A stretch of DNA of 64,000 nt from Byssothecium circinans (Eukaryota; Ascomycota; Dothideomycetes; Pleosporales; Massarinaceae), in NCBI GenBank assembly GCA_010015675.1, contig ML977047.1:58357-122356 (forward strand). Direction: 5' to 3'. Of this stretch, positions 43,601 to 54,586 are shown one piece after another. The position numbers and the translations under genes are program-made. Positions within the stretch are counted from its first letter, which is position 1, and each line of letters opens with the position of its first letter. The notes below the pieces were generated by a model. It saw only the letters and a program-made list of their open reading frames with translations, made no database searches and was not told the origin of the DNA.

Positions 43601-44439
43601 GGGGGTATGGTGTGGTGTGGTATGGTATTTGGGCTGGGCGGTGGGTCGGTCAGTCAGTCAGTCGGTCAGGTAGTATGAGAGATTATGGAGCTTGAGGTAT
43701 CGGATAGGATTGGATAGGATAGGATGGTGAAGGCGAAGCTGTCTAGCCCAGTGCCAGACTTAGAAAAAGTCTAGACACACCTTCCCATACCGAGTTTCGA
43801 GGTCGGGAGTGTGCCCGAACTTTTGCTCTGGTTCTAGTTCTGGTGCTAGTGCTGGTGCTGGTGCTGCTTGAGAAGATCCCAAAGAAGACACCATGCACTG
43901 ATGTGGCAAGAATGAAATCTGTTGTTGAGACCAGTATATGGCATCAAGAGAGAGCATGCGTGAAAAGGAAGCAATGCAAATGTAAATTGTATTGAGGAGA
44001 CCTAGGAGTCGAGGCTTATATACGGAAGTAGTGGGGAGGGGACAGTACGCCACTCGATTACGAGAAAAGGTTATTGAGTTTACGAAGGCCTCGGCGGCAT
44101 ACATTTGCTCATATGTAGAGACTATCGTTGGACGGGAGGCTTTCCATCACGCCGTGCAAGGAGATAGAACCAAGGAGTTGAGCCAATACAAGCTCGATTT
44201 TTTGATTTGATGCATTTGAAAATATCTGAATAAAGCTAATTCAGTAGGAAAGTCGTTCACCTGAGCGTACCTCCGTCCTCATGATCCTGGACCATTTCGG
44301 TATGATGCATATTTCATATCTGACCCGGACCTCACATAATCTCCTGTCACAACTTGGTACATTTTCAATTATTTTCCAAATCTCAGCCGACATGTAAGAC
44401 GCAAGTACCGGTGGTTGTGCTCGCTATGTGTGCGTCATC
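40673..44439. other. 3.8-kb convergent intergenic region, low complexity
   Basis: It lies between the convergent ends of SET3 and the PAS gene. I see no gene. It holds a ttg tetra/penta repeat near 41280, a CT-rich stretch at 42060-42140, a 12-bp pyrimidine repeat with a gap at 42651-42813, a degenerate gaacgt/gaacct hexamer run at 42900-42965, gccagc repeats at 43148-43185, gttcgg repeats at 43316-43340 and ggtgct repeats at 43833-43866. Non-coding transcripts cannot be excluded. Confidence 0.5.
42651..42813. repeat. 12-bp pyrimidine microsatellite containing assembly gap
   Basis: The unit is ttttcttttctc, repeated on both sides of 65 undetermined bases (42706-42770). The gap length is probably a placeholder; the true array may be longer. 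A pure polypyrimidine tract of this kind can form triplex DNA. Confidence 0.9.
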
Positions 44440-45958
44440 TTAAGTTAGACCAGGGTCGCCGAAGCCCCACGGGTCGGCACTAGAAGAGCTGCCTGAGCCC
44501 GAAATGTATCCAGATGGTGGTGCAGATACCTTCTTTCCAGGCATCGGGTCCCACACAGAGAAGCCTTCGGGAGGCTGACTCTCTCCGACGGGGTTTCCAC
44601 GAGAGTACTCCGCCAAGCTGCCGTTGATGCCAACGACAGGCCATGCGAACACTGCACAATCGCGAATGCTCCGCATCCAGGCGTTCTGGCCAGGTGCAAC
44701 ATGGGCCTGTGCCATGGCGGGATGCTGTGCTCCGAGTGGGTAAGGTGGTAGCTGTGGAAGAGCTGGTGCGAACACAGGCTCGACAGCCCAAGGAGCTGCA
44801 AAGATGGGTCGAGATCGAGTCTCCGTGTTGATGCTCGGGAATTCGGCATTCGGAATCAATGGGCGGGCACGGCGAATGCAAACCACAAGCCCATCAGTGG
44901 TGCATGAAACGACGGCCTCAATCTCGAGGGGCTCCTGCTGTGCCACTGAGAACGGTGAACGAGGCATGGGGGTTCCATTCGATGCCTCGTTCGAATTGCT
45001 GCGTAGATTCTCGGAGGACTCCTCGGCACTAGCGTCCATGCTTGAGTGGCTGGCAGACTGGGCAGGTGCAGGCAGTCCGCGCGTCTCTGTGCCAGGTTCA
45101 GACTCGTCTTCCGAAGTTGTGACGTCCGTCATGATATCATCGTCGCTCTCGGAAGTTGGAGGCTCAGGTGGATCGTTTCCACGGGGATCGTGGAACAGGA
45201 AACGCATATACGCAATAGAGTCGTTGCCTTTTGCGGATTCCAGAACTCGAACAGCATCGGGTTGGCAGGTGTCCTGTATGCAGAACCAGAAGCTTTTGCC
45301 TATTAACTCGTCGTTTGAGATTCCGAGAACTTGCTCGACACCACTGGTGGCGTACATGATGGACAGGGTGCGCGTGAAACGGTTCAAGAAGAGGGCGGCG
45401 CGTGGTTCGTGCGTCTGCTCCTCAGGACCCAAGGAGAACTTGCTGGACAAGTGAGACAACATGTGGTAACGAGGATCTTTTGGCGACGAAGAGAACAACT
45501 TGCGAGCAAGAGGAGCATCCATAGCACGTTCTGTGACAATGCGTCAGATGGTGATAAAATAGTGAGGAACAACGGCTTACTCTGACTCTCCATTCCACGT
45601 CGGTAGATGGAGGTGCAGCACACCATGACATCGTAGACAATGGAGAAACAACTCTCACAACCCACCCAGTCTCCCTGGCGGTTCTTGATGCGGCAGTAAG
45701 AAAGTACGGCAGCCTTGTCGAGCTTCACGCCTCGAGTGTGAAGCTGTTTCGCGACAGGCAATTCATCTGGATGGAAGAAGTCCCATACCGACCTGTTGAC
45801 GACCTCGTCCGGAGTATGGCCGAGGATGTCAACAATTGAGTCGGACGAGTAGAGGATACGGGCGTCCTCGGAGAGGTCTATCGCGGTAAGTGGCGAGCCA
45901 TGTGGCGGGGTACGACCGACTAGTACGTACCATGAATGGTGATGAAGGTAGTATCCAT
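44440..45958 (-). CDS. Twin-PAS-domain protein of filamentous fungi
   Basis: Exons 45958-45931, 45877-45581 and 45530-44440 (introns 53 and 50 bp) give 471 aa. The joins restore MDTTFITIH-DLSEDARILYSS and GMESQ-KRAMDAPLARK. The first PAS is residues ~10-110 (YSSDSIVDILGHTPDEVV, then WDFFHPDELP, VGCESCFSIVYDVMVC). The second PAS is ~150-220 (FTRTLSIMYATSGVEQVLGI, SFWFCIQ). The flavin-binding LOV motif with its Cys is absent, so it is not a white-collar-type light sensor. An acidic Ser-rich segment and a C-terminal Pro-rich region follow; no DNA-binding or kinase domain is visible. Likely a sensory or scaffold protein. It is head to head with EED. Confidence 0.82.
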
Positions 45959-47351
45959 GGTAGTGGCAGTGATGGAACGAGTGGCGACTGTGCAGGGGCA
46001 ATGTCTCCTCTCCGCCGTGGTCAGAAATGTCGAATCTAATAATTCGGCGTGGACCAGGGTAGGAGGACGAAGAGTGTAGTTTGACGCGAGTCAAGTGGCA
46101 GCAGGCAGTAGAAGAGGGTTCCGAGGTTGCACAGAGAGAGTGGAGAGGCACTACGGTCAGGGCCGGATGGCTGGCGTACAGTGACAGTGACACTTGACGT
46201 GACAAGAAGACGGGAGGTTCAACGGCGCACGAGTGGGCGCGCTTGACCGAGAGCGAGAGGAAGCCGGATGTAATTGTGATTGTGATTGTAATTGTAACTG
46301 TAATTGTAATTGTAGACTACCGGACAGCAGACGGGAAGCGTTCGGTAAGGTGAAGTGAAGGTCAAGTCGGGTGAGGAAGGGGGTTATAGTAGTTATCATT
46401 GCTTCTCACTGCGGCTGGAAGGGAAGGGACGTCCAAAGCGCATGCCGGAAGCTGCATGAAGCATGAATGGGGTCGAAGTGTAAGACCAGGGTAGAGTGCG
46501 CGAAGGGAGGAGGGAGTGGGTTGCGGGACGAGAGACGAGAGACGAGAAAGCCACGGCGTCGGAGCGGACAGGTTGGAGCTGCGTAGTCAGTAGAATCTGG
46601 TAATATGTGCGCGGTGGCAGAAAAAGAGAAATGCCATCGTGATTCCTGAATAACGACTGTACGCCAGTGCAAGGGTGAGTTGATCAGAGGCGTGGGGGCA
46701 CTGCCGGCAAACGGCTCGGGATGGCAGGCACAACCGCGAGGCAGGCAGGCGCGAACTCAGGGTGGGCAGGCACGGCAGCACGGCAGGAACTCCACATGGT
46801 CCACAGGCAGTCGCCACTGGCCATAGGCCGGCCTCACAACTTGTAAAATGCCACTGGTTAAAGACGACGTCCGTCATGCAGCGCTGGAACACAAGAAGAT
46901 GACCAAGTGAAGCCTACCTCTCGCAAAGTGCTCTGTCCGTGCTGCCAGCATGTCGAGTCATCACGAGCAGGACTGCCGCACTCAAATCCCCACAGCCCAG
47001 ATAGATAGCATCGCACGTTGATAGAGACGACGACCTGTCACCGCGCGCTACATATTGCCTTCTTCGAGGCGTCCGAGCGGCGCCAGGGATGTTCGGGGCA
47101 AGACCCGACCAGGACACCAAACTCAACCACCACCCAACGACAACCCACAGAACACGAAGAACTCCTGCAGAGGGTGCCCCAGAGACCGGGGACACGAAAT
47201 TTGAATGGCCTCTTGCATGTCTCACAGTTTCAACTTCAGCTGGAGTCCTCAGTCAATCGACGATCTCCCTCTACGCTAGCCGTGTTTGCCAAACACACAA
47301 CCGTGAACCTACTGTGAACCCACCTCCAACTTGCCTTGCCGCATCCCCAAC
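45959..47351. promoter_or_regulatory. Divergent promoter region of PAS gene and EED
   Basis: 1.39 kb lie between divergent starts. It includes a degenerate ttgtaattgtaa repeat at 46270-46312 (six-base period attgtg/attgta) and several gcaggc repeats at 46720-46755. No gene supported. Confidence 0.45.
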
Positions 47352-48821
47352 ATGCACACGCACAGCGAGCTGCCCTCGCTTCGCTCCACCATCAGGCTGC
47401 AGGGAACTCCAGAGCTTGAGCAGATCCAGTGGTACGATGTCAAATTCTACCCGTACACCTCCCCCGGCGGAGATGCGGTATTTGCCGTTGTGGGCAGCCG
47501 CTTGGTCGTCGTCTGTCGATGCGTCAACAAGGCTGACTCTACCATTGAAGTCTTGCGCCAATTCGAGGACGAGTCGCCGGCCGCCAATGGCAGTTTCAAC
47601 AGTGTAGAATGGTCGCAGGCGGAGAATGGAGACCCGCTTGTTTGTGTCACGGGCTCTTCCTCTCAGATCAAGATTCTCAACGTCAGGACGGGGGAAGTGG
47701 CCACCACGCTCATCGGGCATGGTGCTGAGGTCAATGATCTAGCAATCTCACCTGTTGACCCGACCATTCTTGCATCCGCTTCAATCGACCATGCTATCCG
47801 TCTATGGAGCCTAGATCCAGCCCACGCAAAGCAGCCGACGGCAGCTATTCTATACGGCCAAGGACACAAAGAGCAAGTCCTTGCATTAGCATATCATCGA
47901 AAAGGCCGCTACCTGCTCTCCGGTGGCATGGACACCAAGATCAACCTGTGGATGACTCCAGACGATCTGAAAAGCCATGCAGGAACTGATAAGCCCGCCA
48001 TGATCCACTACCCGCACTTCACAACCACAGAGATCCACAAGGACTACGTCGACTGCATCCGCTGGTACAACGACCTCATCCTCTCCTCCGCCGTCGGCGA
48101 AGACACCATCCAGCTATGGAAGATTGACAATTTCCATTCAGACAAACCACCCCCCAATCCCGCCCCCATCCCCATCATCACCACGGTCAACAGCGACACG
48201 AAAGTCACCGTCTCGGCCGCTGAAATGCGTCTGAAAAGCACACGGTCAGCCTGGGGCGGACGTTTCCAGCGCCTTCTCCAATTCGACCTGCCCGGCCACT
48301 CGAGCTTCTACATGCGATTCGGTCTCTTCCACGAGCTCGGCGCACATCCCCTCCTCGTTGCAGGCAACGTGAAGAGTAAGATTTTTCTCTGGGACTTGCA
48401 ACGGTTGGAAACCCTGGGTACTGGCGAGTTATACACCACAACCTCTAAAGAAGGCATCAAGAAGGGAAACCTCAACCTTCCCCACCATATCCGCGAGGGG
48501 TCCACCACATCCGTCGGCTCGGGCACTTCGGGCGCGCAGTCTGTGACTTCGGCATCAGTCCACACGGCCAACACCAAGGGATCAGGCCGTGGTGGGAGAA
48601 CTTCAAAGAAGGTGATTGACCGCGGCATCGGCGATCCTTTCTACTCGATCAAGCCGCACAAGGAGCTCACGCTACAGAAGTACACGACTACGTTCCGGCA
48701 ATTCGCGTGGAGTAAAGACGGGCAGTGGTGTGTTGGTGCGGGCGAGTTCAGCATCATCTCGATACTGCATCGGTGGGAGCATGGTGGGCCGCCGCCGCCG
48801 GAGAGGAATTCGGGGCGGTGA
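47352..48821 (+). CDS. EED: EED, WD40 subunit of Polycomb repressive complex 2
   Basis: Reads H3K27me3 and activates the Ezh2-type methyltransferase. Single exon, 489 aa; ATG at 47352 (MHTHSELPSLRS), since the frame above begins with TTG. WD-repeat blocks are readable: HGAEVNDLAISPVDPTILAS, DHAIRLWSLD, HKEQVLALAYHRKGRYLLSG, DTKINLWM. The diagnostic EED segment is TTTEIHKDYVDCIRWYNDLI followed by LSSAVGEDTIQLWKI, then FYMRFGLFHELGAHPLLVAGN and SKIFLWDLQ, ending FRQFAWSKDGQWCVGAGEFS and ILHRWE. A Gly/Ser/Thr-rich loop (HIREGSTTSVGSGTSGAQ) lengthens the late propeller. Presence of EED implies a PRC2 facultative-heterochromatin pathway in this fungus. Confidence 0.9.
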   Translation: MHTHSELPSLRSTIRLQGTPELEQIQWYDVKFYPYTSPGGDAVFAVVGSRLVVVCRCVNKADSTIEVLRQFEDESPAANGSFNSVEWSQAENGDPLVCVTGSSSQIKILNVRTGEVATTLIGHGAEVNDLAISPVDPTILASASIDHAIRLWSLDPAHAKQPTAAILYGQGHKEQVLALAYHRKGRYLLSGGMDTKINLWMTPDDLKSHAGTDKPAMIHYPHFTTTEIHKDYVDCIRWYNDLILSSAVGEDTIQLWKIDNFHSDKPPPNPAPIPIITTVNSDTKVTVSAAEMRLKSTRSAWGGRFQRLLQFDLPGHSSFYMRFGLFHELGAHPLLVAGNVKSKIFLWDLQRLETLGTGELYTTTSKEGIKKGNLNLPHHIREGSTTSVGSGTSGAQSVTSASVHTANTKGSGRGGRTSKKVIDRGIGDPFYSIKPHKELTLQKYTTTFRQFAWSKDGQWCVGAGEFSIISILHRWEHGGPPPPERNSGR

Positions 48822-49437
48822 AGGTGGGGGTGAGTGTTTGTATCGAAGATGGGATGATAATGCGATGATGTTTGGGCATGTGAATGTGAAATATCAAGGC
48901 AGCCAAAACTCGTATCGGAGAAAGCACGTGAATTTTCCATTGAAGTGGTATTTGTACGTGTACGTTGTACGCTGTACTCTTCCATCATAAGAAGGGTATG
49001 GTAGTTCTAAGCAAGTACGACAACTGAATGCATGTAACAGGTCACAATATACAAAAACAAAAACGATACCATGGTTTTAAAACTTCCCAATCAAACACCG
49101 CTTCTTCTCCCTCGGCACTTCAGATAATCGTACATTTGCGTCCTCGACTCCTTCACATGACGTTCCCGCAAACCCTAACCCCAGCACGGGTAGTAGCAAC
49201 GTCATTCCATGGTTTCGTCTGGCCCCACCTTCCCTGCCCTGCCCTGGAACCCCGCCATTAGCTTCCAGTCCGTCCATCATCATCATCCACCAGCTGGCCC
49301 TTTCCCTTTCCCCTCCTCACAGACTCCAATCTCGCTCCCAACGCCGTCAATCCCTCCACTGTACTGCAATCCAACTTTACTTCTCCATCCCCCCGACCAC
49401 AAAAACAGCAACGAACGAAACGAAACGAAACGAAACG
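48822..49437. promoter_or_regulatory. Intergenic and ACBP upstream region
   Basis: 616 bp between EED and ACBP. The part before the ACBP ATG is C/T-rich and ends in a cgaaa pentamer run (49416-49437) that touches the start codon, presumably in the 5' UTR. Confidence 0.5.
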
Positions 49438-49893
49438 ATGCCGTCCGCCAAATTCGACGAAGTCTACAAGAAGACGCGCGACATCAAGAGCGGGCCTTCC
49501 AACGATGATTTACTCAACGTACGTCTTTTCCTCTTTCCTCTTTCATCTCTCATCTCGGAGATTGAAGATCTGAAGGAAGTTTGGGATACGGTTTCTTTCA
49601 TGTTTTGCTGACGAAAAGAAGCTCTACGCCTACGCCAAAGTCGCTCAGGGCGAGGATATCGAGAAAGCCGCGAAGCCGGGGATGATGGACTTCACTGTAC
49701 GTACGGCCCCCCCCCCTCTCTCTCTGTCCTTTCCCTTTCCTCCCCCGCTCCCCCGCTAACGCAGAACGAAAACAAACAGGGCAAGGCCAAGCGCAAGCGA
49801 TGGCAAGAAGTCGTCGACGCCGGCACCTCGCAAGCCGACGCCGAGAAGAAGTACATTGAGCTGGGCGAGAGCTTGATCAGCAAGCACTTGTAG
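49438..49893 (+). CDS. ACB1: Acyl-CoA-binding protein
   Basis: Small cytosolic carrier of long-chain acyl-CoA. Three exons, 49438-49518, 49619-49696 and 49780-49893, give 90 aa, the family size. Splicing restores NDDLLN-KLYAYAKVAQGED and KPGMMDFT-GKAKRKRWQEVV. The ACBP signature (LYAYAKxAxGD, PGMMDFTGKAKxxxW) is complete; the usual K/Y/W acyl-CoA-binding residues appear as Tyr in LYAYAK and Lys in GKAK. It is missing from simple long-frame searches because the exons are short. It is convergent with TDP1. Confidence 0.92.
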
Positions 49894-50372
49894 GTAGCTG
49901 TGGCCTGGGCTTCCGTCCTCGATTCCTCCCAACGACGACGACGACGATAGTCTACGCAGCACACATGGTCGGATTGGCACAATTGGCGAGGGTGAGAGGA
50001 TGGGACGGGACGGGATGGGATCGGCTCGGGGAGTGAGATGTGGTACAGTAGGGAATACGGTATACATGCGTATGGCTTAGAGGCGGAGGAGGTGAACGGC
50101 AGACATGGATAACGTGTGGATATTGTCTAGTCTAGCCTAGCTAGCTACTCATGTGGAAAAAGAATACAAAGAATATGATACATGCTATTTGCATTGTGGG
50201 AACTCTTGATGTGGAAATTATGCGCTTGCTGGCTGAGAAAGGGATGTGTGTGCTGTGTGAGACGGCGTCGTCTCTTAATAACACATCCCAATGACAAGTG
50301 ACAGGCCGCATATCCTCGTACTTATGAAGATATGGACAGAGTAGTGACTACTCAACAACCTGATCCTTCCCT
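49894..50372. other. Convergent intergenic between ACBP and TDP1
   Basis: About 480 bp of 3' UTR sequence from both genes, with a ctagtctagcctagctagct stretch at 50129-50148. No gene. Confidence 0.4.
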
Positions 50373-52592
50373 TCATGCCGGCCAAAACCTGCCCATCCGA
50401 TCCGGTTCCGCATGAGTTAGCGTTGCACACCAGGGAACTTCATCTAGTGCGTATGGTGTGAGGGGAAGGTTGTAGGGCATACGGAAGCCAACCACTGTCT
50501 TCTTTCCCTTCTTCCCTACTACCGGCTTGGGCTCGAGCTTTGGCGCTGCTTCCGGGACGTTGGCGATTTTCGTCTTTTTCTTTCTCGCTTGAACGACGAT
50601 GTCTTGTCCAGCCTTGTCCTTCATTTCATCGGGATCGATTTCGTCCTCGGTCTCGTCTGGGTCGATTTCATCCTCAGTCTCATCAGGATCAATGACTTCG
50701 TCCTCGTTCTCGTCCTCCGTTTCGTCGGGATCTTTTTCCTCATCCACGATCTCGTCTTCCTTCATACCGGCATCTTCATGCTGATCCACATCCTTATCCA
50801 TAGGAGCATCCCTCCCAAACACCGGTACCATAACCGCCTCCCCCTCACCATCGAATAGCGCTGGCCAAACAACAACCCCGCACTCCCAGCTTTGGATCCA
50901 GACCTCGTCTTTCTTATTCACCACTTCGCCCCAGGCCTGTTTACTCAGGTTCGCGCTCGTGAGCATCGCCCAGTCGATCGTCTTTCTTGACTGATTGCTG
51001 AAGCGGATGTAGGTTTTGATATGCGGCGCTGCAAGGCCTCTGTGCGCTTCCCCTGTATTCGTTGCCGAGGAGGAAGAATATGCAGGTGTAGGTAGTGATG
51101 TTGTAGAGGCCCAGTGACAGAACAACGGATGAACGTATTCGAGTTGTTTCTGCTGTGCGGTGGATTGTATTTTCGTGTGAATGGAGGAGCCAGAGCCGTA
51201 ACCGTCAAGCGAGGCTCGTATTTCCGAGGGTGTAGGGAATATGATGTTGAAGGTAGAAGTCGCGTTTGAGGGCCGGGTTAGGGACGACGGTTTGGTGAAG
51301 ATTGTTGGTCTCGAGGGTTGCCGAGCAGTGGGGGGGGATGTCGCGATAGAGTGCGAGCTCAAGACTGACTGGAAGTGCTCCAGCCATGTAGGATTCGCAC
51401 CCAGTGTCGCTATGCTTGATACTTGCACGACGATATTCGCCTTCCTGCCTTGATCTTTTGAAGATTGCTTGATCGGTATGGTCGACAGTATCTCCTTTAA
51501 GCCTTTCCACCCGAATGACGTCTGTATGTCCGGCCTCGCTGCATCAGGTTTCTGCCTCGAAGGCGCACTACCCAGAAACGCCGCCCTTATGCTCGAGAAG
51601 TCGTACTCAACGAGGTGCTTCATCAGTCCACCCAGTCTCTTCCCATATGCCCGCAGATACCGCAAGAGATCCACCTTAAACCTCTCACCACTGCCAATGG
51701 GATACGCCTCGTCTTCCTGACCGTTTGACGAGCTCGGTACTAGGGCGTCAGTCTTCTCCTTCAGCGGAAGCAGAGGTGACCGCCAAACTCCCTGCGTCAT
51801 ATTTCCCCAGTCCCTTGATATCATATTTGCCGTATGAATCACAACCTGCGCAAATCCATCACGTCGAAGCAAAATCATCATCTTCGAGTGGTGCGTTCCA
51901 AAAGGATCGGGCATGTACGCTGGTACCAGCGCCACATTGTCGTGTCGTGATGCTGCTTCTAGTAAAGCGATACGGCTCTGGTCTTCTTTCTTCCAGAATC
52001 CATGGATGATGTTGAGCTTGACGAGGGTCCTAATGTCGGGATCGAAATGTTGGCTGTGCTACTTGTTAGTACAAAGACTTGCTCACTAGGTTGAACAAAC
52101 TTACAGCAAGAATTCGATATCGAAGAGGAAGTTGAAGCACCAACACTCCTCAAGTAAAGGGTGCCCGATAATATCTCTCAACGCCAGCGTATCCACATTC
52201 TTCGCAGGCTCCAGACCACTGATCCTCGTCAACTGGATTGGACTACGCAGGTATCTCATGTAATGCTTGCGCTCCTCATCATCCTCCTCTCCTCGCCTAG
52301 GAACCCTCACAGATTTCGGCGTTGCTGTCCTTGTCTGCGTTGGAGGAGGATGGGTCAGGGTCTGTTTAATCACGTGCGGTCCAGCATCAGCCCCAAGGCC
52401 AGATTCCGCTCCCGATGGTGACGGCGACGACGCACGAGACCTTCCCCGACCCCTTAGCATTGGCGGGCTAATCGGCCTATACACTCCATTATTTGACGTG
52501 CCGCGTGGATTTCCCGACGGTGTTGCTGCGACTTCCGTTTCCATTTCCGATGTGGCGACTTTTCTGCGCTTGCGAGCGTAGCCGTCAGCCAT
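50373..52592 (-). CDS. TDP1: Tyrosyl-DNA phosphodiesterase 1
   Basis: Repairs stalled topoisomerase I-DNA complexes and other 3' adducts in the nucleus. Exons 52592-52105 and 52053-50373, with a 51-bp intron, give 722 aa. HKD motif 1 is THHSKMMIL (catalytic His at about residue 218). HKD motif 2 is PHIKTYIRFSN (His about 507), followed by the family motif WAMLTSANLSKQAWG. The N-terminus is basic with a nuclear-localisation-like ARKRRK. Between motif 2 and the conserved C-terminus sits an acidic insertion of about 60 residues with three to four DPDETEDE repeats. The C-terminus (MPYNLPLTPYALDEVPW) is conserved. Confidence 0.93.
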
Positions 52593-53093
52593 TTTCGTAG
52601 TTCGACTATTGAGTCAAGCCACTACCTAGGTAGAGCTAGGTTGAAGAGAAGGTGTGACCGTTGGAGAGTAAAGTCGATGAGAATGTTCGTTTGCTAAGTA
52701 GGAGGCTAGAAGCTAAGCGAGGCGCTTTAACGACGAGTGAGGCAGCGACGAACGAGAGATTGACAAACATTCGAATGGTCCAGTAAGTGTGAACTCGCCT
52801 TTGCAGGATTCTTCTAGACAATTCAATATTCACATGAAAAGGAAGAAGCAACATGAATAGCTTTGCTGGTCATGAATGGATATCATTCTACCTCTGCTGT
52901 TAGGACTAGGCCTACTAACCAATTTTTAGGTATTGAAGCCACCCCGTCCAAGAAACACTGAATCATACGCTGTCTAGTTGTGGAAAAGTAGGACACTGTC
53001 CAACGAATGCGTGAAATGATAATATTATGCCACCATGGCTGCACAACCGCCAAACGCCAGATCGCTGATGACCGTTAAAAAAATGGAGAGCGC
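52593..53093. promoter_or_regulatory. TDP1 promoter and OLE1 3' region
   Basis: 501 bp; the part next to 52592 drives TDP1 and the part next to 53094 is the OLE1 3' UTR. No gene. Confidence 0.4.
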
Positions 53094-54586
53094 TTAGGCA
53101 GCACTCGCGCTGGCAATAGGCTGCTGAACCTTGGTGACCTGGTTGCCAGCCTGGATAATCGCGTTACCGGCATCGTCCTTGGCAAAGTTGGAGTCCTTGT
53201 TCTCACGCTGGGCGCGCTTCCAGATCTCAACCTCGCCGCCACCACGGATGACACCAACCCTCATCGTGGAGAGCAAGTTGTGGGCAGCGTTGGAGTGCAT
53301 GTAGACACCACCGTTGAACATAGCAGTGGCGTCCTTGCCGAGACCGCTCCGGATCAAAGACCTGCCACCAGGGTGCTCGTTGATGAAGTCGGTGACATCG
53401 TGAACAACACCGGCGACAGCGACAAGACCGCGGCCGTTCTTGGCCTGCTCGACGTAGTCGTCCCACTCCATAACGGGGAGCCTATCCAGCGGTTCGCCCC
53501 AGTCCAACGTGGAGGACTTCTGGTTGAGTTTCTTCCGGAGCTGCTGAACGCGGCCCTTCTCGATCTCGTTGGAGCGGAACTGCTTGAGGTTGTAGGCGAG
53601 TCCGAGCTTGCTCCACAGCCAGATGGACCACTTGGTGGGATCATACTGGTGCCATTGGATGGCATTGCGGTAGTCGGAGGGGAATTCGTGGTGGAAGTTG
53701 TGATAGCCCTCGCCGAGAGTGATAACGGCAGTGATGACGTGGTCCCTGGGGCTGTTGCGGTCGTCGAAGGGCTGGTCGCCGAGCCAGTGGGCAAGCGAGT
53801 TGACGCAGAAGGTGGCCTGCTGGACGAAGAAGATGCGGAGGATGCCAGCGTAGATGTAGCCACCGATCCAGTCACCCCAGCCAATACCAGCAACGAGAGT
53901 CGGGAAGATGAGGCCCATGAAGAAGACAACCTTGAGGTAGTTCTTGTGCTGCCAGACAACGACCGGGTCCTCGTTCAGATCGGTGATGTCGGTACGGCCG
54001 ATACGCTTGGGGTTCTGCTTCATGACCATCCAGCCAAGATGGCTGTACATGAGACCCTTGCGAACGCTATAGGGGTCCTTGTCGGTGTCGGTGTAGCGGT
54101 GGTGAGCGCGGTGGTCACGGCTCCACCAGCGGATGGAACCCTCGACGGCACCGCCACCAACAGCAGCAAGGAAGATCTTGAGCGGGAGGGAAGCAGAGTA
54201 TGACTTGTGTGCCCAAAGACGATGGTATCCGGCCGTGATTCCCAAGCCCGTCCAGAAGTAGTAGATGACGGACCAAACGGCCGTCTGCCAGCGCAGCGGG
54301 GTCCAGAAAGCGGCTACGCAGCCCATGAGCGGGACACCGAGGATGAAGAAGCACTGGGCAGGTCAGTGAATGTTGCTAGCCATTGTGGGCCGTTGACACT
54401 TACGTTGAGCCAATTGACATGCTTGTACCAGTTCTCCCGCGTGATGGGGAAGTCTGTGATGTGTGGCTTCTTGGGATCGTAGTTGGGATTGCGGTTCGGC
54501 TCAGAGGTGCTCGCCGTGGCGGGCGGCTGCGAGACGAAGTTGGGGTCGACGGCCATCATGCCGGCGGTGGGCTGGTGAGAAGGCAT
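53094..54586 (-). CDS. OLE1: Stearoyl-CoA delta-9 desaturase with cytochrome b5
   Basis: ER-membrane enzyme that introduces the delta-9 double bond into palmitoyl- and stearoyl-CoA. Exons 54586-54404 and 54353-53094, with a 50-bp intron, give 480 aa. The three histidine boxes are HRLWAH, HRAHH and HNFHH. Four hydrophobic segments ([60 protein letters not shown]) fit the desaturase fold. A C-terminal cytochrome b5 domain shows the haem motif HPGG ([13 protein letters not shown]) and the second haem His in HSNAAHNLL. The N-terminal ~45 residues are disordered. Complete and typical. Confidence 0.95.

Noticed and set aside
44440..45958. White-collar-like blue-light receptor
   Set aside because: The flavin-binding LOV motif with its Cys is absent and there is no zinc finger.
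53280..54203. 307-aa plus-strand frame opposite the desaturase
   Set aside because: It is antisense to OLE1 and its Val/Asp/Gly-rich composition follows from the codon bias of the real gene.
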